A stretch of 64,000 bases of DNA from Lyophyllum atratum. Lineage: Eukaryota; Basidiomycota; Agaricomycetes; Agaricales; Lyophyllaceae. A model generated the notes under the pieces. It was given only the letters and a program-made list of their open reading frames with translations, made no database searches and was not told where the DNA came from. Numbering within the stretch: position 1 is the first letter of the stretch; every line of letters begins with the position of its first letter. The stretch covers positions 186,001-250,000 of the forward strand of contig JACGCN010000051.1 of NCBI GenBank assembly GCA_014905825.1. Reading direction: 5' to 3'. The position numbers and the translations under genes were made by a program. Below, in pieces: positions 56,817 through 64,000 of this stretch.

Positions 56817-58497
56817 ATGTTCGCTAATCGAATATCCCGGATTCGCAAACTTACAGCTACATCTCGCAGGAATTCTTCGCAACTCTCATCACTGTATCCA
56901 TTTAGCAAACTCCGAGGTCCAATTGTTCTTACTCTCGTCCTACATTCCCACATCTTACTAGCATACAGCATTTCCCTTCCAACTTTCTCCGGAAGATGCG
57001 ATAATTCAAATGGCACCCTACGCCTCTATGCTATGCGTTTTTAGGGACTTCATAGGATCGCTTGGTGCACGCTTTCTCCCGGGATTTGGCTTTGAACCAT
57101 TTCGGCCTGTTCGCATAACGCCTGTTTACTTTCCGGGATGGATCATCGACGGCCAGCTGTCGGCTGAAATTTCATATGAGGATGTCCAGGTTAGTTTTGC
57201 AATTTGCGCAGGGATAGACGGCATTGAATTTTCTCTTTAAGCGCACAACAAGTGGTATTATCCACGACTCGTATGTGACAGCAAAATCCGAATTCGTTGC
57301 ACGTCCTTATGATTGAGACCTAATCAGATATTTACCGGGTGAATTTTATTACGACGTGTCAGTCAATATCACCATCTGACTATCTTCCGCAGGGTCCGAC
57401 TTTCAGGTTCTCTCTTGGGTCTCGTACTTCTCCCAGCGGTATCAAGGCGAAGCCGTCCCGTTTACAAAAGAACTCGAAGTGCAGCATGGCACCGAAGTCA
57501 CTTGTCTACCGTATACAATTTCGCCGTTTGCTGCGCTTGACCTTGTACGCTCCCTGTCATACAGAGATGCTACTTTCCAAGACATTCGGGTTTCCCCAAA
57601 ATCTATCAACACCCACTTGGTCAGCATGAATTCAGATCCCTGACGAATCTCCGTCTGACTCGCTTTTTCTTACCCGCTTCTTCTTACATAGCTGGCAGCA
57701 TACCCCGTCTTATTTCCGCTATATCTCGCCCAATACGAGTTCCGAATCCCAGCACGGGACGGCAAGCCTAGATTGATGACGCTGTTCATAGAAGCCTCTG
57801 GATCTAAGGTATTCCGACCGCCTGTGGTTCTCTGACTTGTTGTTCAATTCGTCCTAGGGTTGTATTCGCTCGCAGTCACAACACTTGGGCCAGGACTTCC
57901 GGGAATTACTGCCTTCAGCGCCCCAAAGCTTCATTGACTGGACTCATGACATGGACGATGTTGATGTTCAAGTCTTGCGTGGCGAGCCCAGCCCCTTCTT
58001 TACCCTTGCTGGTTTTTCCACGCCTGAAAAGCGTGGCATTGCAGCGGTCGTTGCGGAGTGGCTCAACAACGCTGTGGTCCATTACGACGCCGCGCCAAAA
58101 TTGGTTGAAAAGAGCGGGATGATATCCTCTGATGCCGACCCGCGTATTCGGCCATTTTCCCCGGAGGAACAAGCTAAGAACACTGAATGGATGCTGCTCG
58201 GTGTAGAGATTGAGTCGACGAAGAGAGTCATTGCGGTGAGTGACTATCTTATACGTTCTAGGTCTTCCTCACCAAACTGTTGCACCGTAGTCTATGAAAG
58301 ACATCAACATAGACAAGGCTCGCGTTGTTGTTGTAGGCAACAAGAGGGCAATCCCCCAAGACATTTTCGACAATACAATAAATAGTCTGCAGTCGAAAAT
58401 TAACGATCTCGAAGCAAAGCGACAGGAGACCACACCAGCTTGGTGGAAGGAGTGGCAAGAGATCTCTAAAACTGCTTCCACCACCAAGCCCAGTTGA
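56817..58497 (+). CDS. conserved-looking protein, probably mitochondrial, function unknown
   Basis: ATG at 56817: MFANRISRIRKLTATSRRNS, a basic, acid-free N-terminus as in mitochondrial presequences. After an intron: AFPFQLSPEDAIIQMAPYAS, IGSLGARFLPGFGFEPFRPV, RITPVYFPGWIIDGQLSAEI. Short exons then give RTTSGIIHDS, YLPGEFYYD and VLSWVSYFSQRYQGEAVPFT, KELEVQHGTEVTCLPYTISP. Later exons: LAAYPVLFPLYLAQYEFRIP, GFSTPEKRGIAAVVAEWLNN, AVVHYDAAPKLVEK, and the C-terminal SMKDINIDKARVVVVGNKRA with WWKEWQEISKTASTTKPS. Total about 480 aa. The PVYFP(G/A)W and CLPYTISPF blocks look like a conserved fungal family that I cannot name. At least six introns; borders in 57240-57400 are the least certain. Confidence 0.65.
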
Positions 58498-58905
58498 TTG
58501 GATGTATCTAATAATTGCCGCGCAAGTGTACGTTTCTGGCATATCAGACCACCCAGAGTGTCAAAGCCTTCGACATGGCGATTGAGGGGTGTAAGGGGAT
58601 GTAGCCGCATTACGCCTGATCGTAGTTCAATTTCTGACACTCCTGGAGGTCCGTGTTATGTCCGACATGAGACGCGATACTTGTAAAGAAAGATGAGATA
58701 TAATACATCTTAAATAATAAACCAGTTCGAAAGAAAAAAGGGCTCCCCGCATCTAACGACTATCAGTATAGGTTGAGGAACGTTGGAGGAACGGACGCGA
58801 AAACCAAATGCAGGCAGATGCCACTCGTCACATCACGGGGACCGCGGCATTCATGACATAACGCTCATTGTCACTCTGGACCCCTTTTACTGTTAGTAGG
58901 CTCTT
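58498..58905. other. intergenic before WSS1
   Basis: 408 bp, no gene seen. Confidence 0.3.
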
Positions 58906-60893
58906 ATGGTGCACCACAGGCTCAACGAAAAGGAAACTAATCCTAATCCTCACGTCAATTTTATTACAGCTCTTCACGCCCATGAAGGTACAGAACAGGA
59001 GTCAGCAAGGCAGCTTCTACGTGCTCTTGCGGCACAGGTGCGGCCAATTATGAAATCTCATGGTTTCTCGGTAAACAGTCTGGAGGAGGTACGTCTAGCA
59101 TCTTTCTGGGGCATGATACTTTGTTTTAGATAGTACTGCAGTATGAGCATAACAGTGTTTTCGCCGGGAGAAATTGGAACGCGGGTGAAACAGTGGGTAA
59201 GTACAGTTTCTGTTGTTGAACATACCGTTGACAAGTCGTCATGATCCTTCCAGAGCTCGTCCTACGCAGACCAGACAGAACCTTTCTCCCAACGTTCTGG
59301 CTAATGAGTACTTTATGTCACGAGGTTAGTCTCGAAGACATCTAGCCAGCCATTATGCGCTCACCCTGGCTTCTAGTTGGCTCACATTAAGGTCTTAACT
59401 CCTCCGGATATTTGACGGTGCCGCTGACCTCCAGACGACGCCTATGCTTAGCACATGAACCACGGACCTGCGTTCCAGGCTCTTTGGAAGCGACTGCGTG
59501 CAGAAGTACGTGCATTGCAAGATAAACAATACTATGGTGACGGTGTGTATCCGGTGGCGATATTGGTACAACATCCCGTCACTCAATTTGCAAATACCAG
59601 GCTATTGGTCATCCGGAACTCGTCTGGCGGATAATACAAGAGTAGCTGGAGTAGGGATCGAAGCAGGAGACCTACCAGAATACATGGTGCGTCAGACGCT
59701 ATAATTCCAGATATCAAGTTGATCATCATTCTAGTGTGGTGGTGCTCAAACCCGCGCGCGTCCTTCCACCACCAGAACTCGTCGCTCACGCAAACCGCGT
59801 GATACCACCGTTACAGCGTCGACCTCATCAGGTCGACAAACCGCGAAGCGCCGTAAGGCGGGGGCAAGGGTCACATCGAAGAATGCTTTCGTCGGCAATG
59901 GTATGACGTTGGCTGAAGATGTCGTTGATGGCAAGGGTAAAGGAAAGGGCGCTGGATTTGGCAAACAGGCTGCTAGGTGAGTTGCACCACCAGTTTTCCT
60001 TCATCCGCTCGTCGTATAACGTCTTAGCTTCCAGTAAACGTGCTCGAGAAGAACGAGCATTGGCAACTGAGCGACGAATACTCGCCCTACAAGGACAGGC
60101 CAAAGGTAGTTTATGCTTTCTGCCTCTGCACGTGTCATTTGCTGAGCCACCCTGTGTCCTTTCAGCATCATCAAGCTCAAGCCCACCAACTAATATTGAT
60201 TCAGAAACCGAGGACGAGGAGGACGAGGTTGAAGATGCAATCCCTGAGACGGACTTCGACCGCCGAAAAACTCTACTAGCATCTAAGTTGAACGATGATT
60301 TGGACGAACTGAAGTCGGGCACGCTATGGGAGTCCTTTGAGAACGATTTCGAATTTAGTGGATCGCAGGGCCAATCTTCACGAGATCCTGATCTTGGTTG
60401 CGATTTACCTTCGGGTTCTGGCTCAACGGCTACAATTGGGGCATCAACAAGGAAAGGAAAACGGAAGAAGTATACGTCGGACGACGACGATGATGACGCT
60501 GTTGGTTTGTCACTTCCCTACTATCGATTTCACCAACAATATCTTACCTTGGCTCAAAATCTAGTAATCCTTCCCGCTACTAAAGTCTCGAAGACCTCCC
60601 TAGACACAGCATCTTCACAAAAAGGAAAATTGACACAGACAGAGGCTGTCAACATTCCCACTAGAGGGTCGTCCCTGAAGTGTCAAAATCTACCGCAAAA
60701 GCTAGTGGAACGTGAACCACCACCTACATCCCAACAATGGGCATGTTTAGTTTGCACTCTGTGAGTTTCGAATCTTGACCTATGAACAAACCTTCTCGCT
60801 AACCATTCACCACGCAGGAATAATGATGTTGAGCATCTCGCCTGTTCCGCTTGTGCGATGCCTCGGGGAGAAGAGACTTGGAAACATCGATGA
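58906..60893 (+). CDS. WSS1: Wss1-type DNA-protein crosslink metalloprotease (WLM domain)
   Basis: ATG at 58906: MVHHRLNEKETNPNPHVNFI, then LRALAAQVRPIMKSHGFSVN, YEHNSVFAGRNWNAGETVEL, VLRRPDRTFLPTFWLMSTLC. Two introns interrupt the active site; joining gives CHELAHIK and HMNHGPAFQALWKRLRAEVR, so the zinc motif HExxHxxxxxH is complete (H-E-L-A-H, then H of NHG). The WLM end reads GYWSSGTRLADNTRVAG. A basic region (AKRRKAGARVTSK, KGKGKGAGFGK) and an acidic/Ser part (DSETEDEEDEVEDAIPETDF) follow. A RanBP2-type zinc finger closes the protein: QQWACLVCTLNNDVEHLACS, ACAMPRGEETWKHR. Wss1 degrades proteins crosslinked to DNA and responds to SUMO/Cdc48 signals. Convergent with the DM9 gene, 83 bp apart. 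Confidence 0.9.
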
Positions 60894-60976
60894 CACACCC
60901 GACGCAACATATACAAACCTAATAATCGTTGCATACAACATAGTAGTCCGTTCTTTGTACTTTACATGGTATTCTC

Positions 60977-62106
60977 CTAGCAATTGCGATCCGTTATCTC
61001 CAGCAACTGTTGATGACTATCAGCACGCCATAACACAAGACTATAGGGCAACACGTACAGAATTTCATGGTCAGTGAGAGCAATCTCAGCTCCTCCAAAT
61101 GCGACATTACAAGCTCCACTGAATGAAAATCAGTCGAGTTAACAATCATCCGGAAATGATCAGATACGTACAGGTGCTCCCCAGCCTTTCCGGGAACCCT
61201 GACGCCATTGACCAGGGCGAGTCCATGATAGAGCTTGGCGCCGTTATCCTCGTATCCGCCCTCAATCGGGCTTCTGCCCGGTGGAACCCGTCCATACGAG
61301 GTACGTACCCACTCCATTGTTTGAGGAACAAAGGGCAGCAGATCAAACCTTCCATGGTGGGCGTGCTCTGCTCCACCATATGCAACTGATGCGAAAGGCT
61401 GGAGATGTGGACCGATCTTGCATGGATGGACCGAGTTCTCGAATAGAGCTGAGCCGATGAAGATAGGTGTTACACCATCGGCATCGTAGCACGGCGGCTG
61501 GCCAGCTATCACGGCGTCGGGGAAGGGGGAGGTCGTCGATAGAGGTACACGATAACCTGATGGAGGTGCTGCGGCTTGAGTGCTATCGTGGTGCTGAACT
61601 TGAGGGGGCGTGGGGAAGCCAGGGGATGCGCTGGGGAACCCGGGTGTGCCTGCACTAGGGAAACTAGGTGCTCCTGCTGTAGGGAAGCCGGGAGCTGCGG
61701 CGCGATTGGCTTCAAAGGTGGGAGGGACGAAGGGAGGAGAGCTCCACTGCCCGTAACCAGGTGGTGGAGCGAATTGTCCAGCATGTCCTTCGACTTCGTG
61801 CCCGTCTTTGGACTTGTCTTTGCTATCCTTCGACTTGTCCTTGTCCTTTCCATCCTTCGACTTGTCCTTGTCCTTGCCATCTTTCGACTTGTCCTTATCC
61901 TTGCCGTCCTTGCTCTTATCCTTATCCTTCTTCTCCTTGTCCTTATCCTTCCCATCCTTATCCTTGTCCTTCTTATCCTTGTGGTCTTTATCCTTGTGAT
62001 CTTTGTCCTTGTGATCTTTATCCTTGTGATCTTTATCCTTCTTGTCCTTGTCCTTCTTATCCTTGTCCTTCTTGTCTTTGCCCTTTGATTCGTTGTCGGA
62101 CCCCAT
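60977..62106 (-). CDS. DM9/DUF3421 protein with N-terminal Lys/Asp repeat tract
   Basis: ATG at 62106 (MGSDNESKGKDKKDKDKKDK). About 100 residues of Lys/Asp/His repeats (KDK, DHKDK, KDKDKSKDG units) precede a Pro/Gly/Ala linker (APGFPTAGAPSFPSAGTPGF). The C-terminal domain has DM9-type blocks: FPDAVIAGQPPCYDADGVTP, IFIGSALFENSVHPCKIGPH, PFASVAYGGAEHAHHGRFDL, EWVRTSYGRVPPGRSPIEGG, YEDNGAKLYHGLALVNGVRV. A last intron joins PGKAGEHL to GACNVAFGGAEIALTDHEIL, which completes the second repeat; the stop is at 60977. The unspliced frame would instead end with a non-family tail. DM9 domains bind mannose-type glycans in some animal proteins; function in fungi is unclear. No signal peptide, so cytosolic. 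Confidence 0.8.
61797..62085 (-). repeat. degenerate 9/15/24-bp repeats coding Lys/Asp tract
   Basis: Repeats of (AAG/AAA GAC/GAT) units with longer periods such as DKSKDGK (repeated four times) and DHKDK (repeated four times). On the opposite strand they create long antisense frames (Leu/Ser- and Cys/Pro-rich), which are artefacts of the repeat. Confidence 0.85.
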
Positions 62107-62647
62107 GATGGATAGGTTTCTGGACGAGGCGAAGTGAGTGGTAGCGATGGGACGTAGGAATGAAGGGCGAACACCGCTTGATGTCAGACGACGTATTTAA
62201 GCTCTTCCAGTCGACATATACTAGTACAGCCTTGGGCAGTGTGCTCACGTGCGTGCTAAATTGGGGCTGTGCCGCGCGACGCGACGCGTCTATATCTGAA
62301 AATTGAAGATCGCTGTATGATAGTCCGTTCTCTAGCATTCACTGCTTCAAGAAAATGGCTTTGCTGGTAATGATAGCCATGTCACCGATCATTAAAATTT
62401 GTTATTCGCCAGTCGACACACGTATATGTATCATACTTGGGTATCCATTCTGGGCTGAAGTACGAGTTTCTATCAGTATCACTATTAGTATAGACCAATG
62501 GGACGACCGACATTCCCTCTGCGCGGTATCTCCTATGGCCTGTGACGTGCATTTACTAATCGAGTAGTCTCAGTGATAATTAACGACAACGATTTGAGTA
62601 TCTCACATAAGACCATGAAATACGTCACAGCACGCGCTGCACTTTGT
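62107..62647. other. intergenic between DM9 and DUF6593 genes
   Basis: DM9 promoter and 3' flank of the DUF6593 gene. No gene seen; the run cgcgcgacgcgacgcgtc near 62273-62290 is a small GC repeat. Confidence 0.3.
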
Positions 62648-63684
62648 CTACTTCAATGGTGTTGGTCTGGAAGAGGACGACGTCAACTGTTCCATGCCTT
62701 GCGACCTGGAAGATAATGGCCGCTTCGGCGCCTCTGGTGGTGTCTTCGGGATAACTTTGAACTGGTCATCATCCCTCTCCCGCCTAACCTTCTCGAGATA
62801 CAGGAACGCCACAACTACTTCGTCCAAGAGACCTGCACGCACGACGCTGGGATCTATTGTGAGGCATGCAGGGTTGCGCGTTTTCGACCGGACTTTGGTC
62901 TCTACTTTAACAATGCCGCCTGCTTCGATTACTCTTGTGGTCGTTGATGTCTTCGATGCGCTAAAGCGCCGGGATTTGTGGAATTTCACAAGTGCCTCAT
63001 TCGGGTATTCGGAAGAATAAAGCTATGGGTTTGGAACATTGTGATTCGTGAGACGAAGAGAACAGGATGGAAAATCCCATACCTCAAGAGAGAGGCCCGG
63101 CGCAAAGCCTTTCCATTTGTACGCCTTTCGTTCAGGATCTTTGTACCTCACGGTGCTGCGCCCTTTATAAATGATCACATCTCGTTCGACGAGGTGCACA
63201 CGCACTCTTTGAAGGGCACGGAACTTTTCTTCAGCCATGCACTCGCTGACATCGTTATCAGGCCTTCGCCGCTTTTCCGAAATCCGTTCCCGTCAGCCCC
63301 CTCTTTCTCGGCGATCGAACCCGCGATCGAGCGCGTGAGCGCGACTGAATCGGATGTAAAGAAATCCCTCCACTGGAACTGTGCGATCGTAGTCTCCGTA
63401 TTAGGCCGCCGCACTGTTGTTACTGTCCGCTTCTTCATCGGTGGTTCATGGATTATCTCCGTTTCGACCATGTATAACACTTCTTTGGTGGTAACATCGG
63501 TAATCTGTGTTGAACATGGGTGGTCGGGGTGGAATATCAGCGTTAAGGGTCTATGTGAGAAACCGGGCACTGAAGGTGTCGGCAAGGGAGCGAAAGATAA
63601 GGCCGGTATTTGTGGTTGACTTGGGCTCGAAGTTGTCGCAGGACCTGGGAAGGAGGCTAGAGGCTCAAGTTCATCAGGCGTCAT
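62648..63684 (-). CDS. DUF6593 family protein
   Basis: ATG at 63684: MTPDELEPLASFPGPATTSS. The DUF6593 core follows: LTLIFHPDHPCSTQITDVTT, KEVLYMVETEI, RTVTTVRRPNTETTIAQFQW, RDFFTSDSVAL and SASAWLKKSSVPFKE. A 44-nt intron joins KECV to TVRYKDPERKAYKWKGFAPG, the characteristic Y-K-W-K-G block. A further intron leads to the C-terminal part: FEYPNEALVKFHKSRRFSAS, VRAGLLDEVVVAFLYLEKVR and a Ser-rich end (SSSSRPTPLK). The family is abundant in Agaricomycetes and has no known function; the fold resembles a tubby/phospholipid scramblase-like barrel in general layout (inference). Length ~290 aa is normal. Confidence 0.8.
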
Positions 63685-64000
63685 GATATAGATCCTTGGA
63701 AGGTAGATGTTCAAAACTAAGTCCGGGCGCTAGCACTGGTAGGGCACCTCAGGCTCGGGCTTCACCGACTAGGCGGATTTGTGGAAAGATTCTGCACGAG
63801 GGAAGGAAGCGGAAAATGGATCGATCTGAATACAACTTGAGCTAGATGTTCGACGTCTCTAAAGAGTGGTGAATCATACCTCCAGCAAGTGCACAATTCC
63901 CCGGATCGCATCTTGAAGTTCATGTGGTGCGCAACAAATCTTCTCCTGCTGCCAGTGCCATCGCCAGGGCGATCAGTGGGTGGTCACGCGTGTGCCAGAA
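63685..64000. other. upstream flank of the DUF6593 gene to the window end
   Basis: No gene seen in the last 316 bp. Confidence 0.3.

Noticed and set aside
61509..62174. Long frames on both strands over the Lys/Asp repeats (Cys/Pro-, Leu/Ser- and Arg/Thr-rich)
   Set aside because: They are out-of-frame shadows of the repeat; only the minus frame with the DM9 domain continues into a known family.
1..64000. tRNA, rRNA or CRISPR features
   Set aside because: No cloverleaf with a convincing T-loop (GTTCGA) and acceptor pairing was found by eye, and no spaced direct repeats; a tRNAscan run would be decisive.

Overview
The window is nuclear DNA of a basidiomycete fungus, most likely an Agaricomycete. 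Genes are densely packed on both strands and are cut by many GT-AG introns of about 45-60 nt. The protein set fits too: DUF6593, F-box proteins of agaric type, aquaglyceroporins with NPC/NSA boxes, fungal complex I NUO-9.5, Wss1, Snu66 and Pbp1. No bacterial-style operon, CRISPR array or rRNA was seen. About 30 genes can be supported, most by joining exons across introns by eye; exon ends are given only where the splice sites could be read.

Layout. 0-3.9 kb: the 3' end of a Q/H/G/M-rich protein, a gene-poor stretch and an F-box gene. 3.9-16.6 kb: a low-complexity nuclear protein, then a minus-strand run of an MDR reductase, ribosome biogenesis factor RPF2, a secreted GH5 exo-beta-1,3-glucanase, aquaglyceroporin 1 and complex I subunit NUO-9.5. 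16.6-29.5 kb: core information genes SNU66 (splicing), RNase H2 subunit A, PBP1/ataxin-2 and the checkpoint kinase BUB1. 29.9-32.0 kb: a small multi-pass membrane protein and a Q-rich coiled-coil protein. 32.2-36.1 kb: the most accessory-looking part, with a doubly truncated hAT transposase, LTR-like debris and a gene with PD-(D/E)XK-like features. 36.1-48.8 kb: a one-TM protein with a possible Atg8-binding motif, an F-box protein, exportin-T (LOS1), cullin-3 and a SLOG-like Rossmann protein. 49-53.7 kb: aquaglyceroporin 2, an empty stretch and a small secreted protein. 54.9-64 kb: an ER-lumen J-protein ending in HDEL, an unassigned possibly mitochondrial protein, the Wss1 protease, a Lys/Asp-repeat DM9 protein and a DUF6593 protein.

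Most genes are housekeeping and independent of each other; I see no biosynthetic cluster. The most notable local structures are an array of FxPFVDEN motifs in BUB1, built partly by a recent 113-bp tandem duplication that carries an intron, the Lys/Asp tract on the DM9 protein, two aquaglyceroporin paralogues about 34 kb apart, and the small hAT/nuclease-like island.
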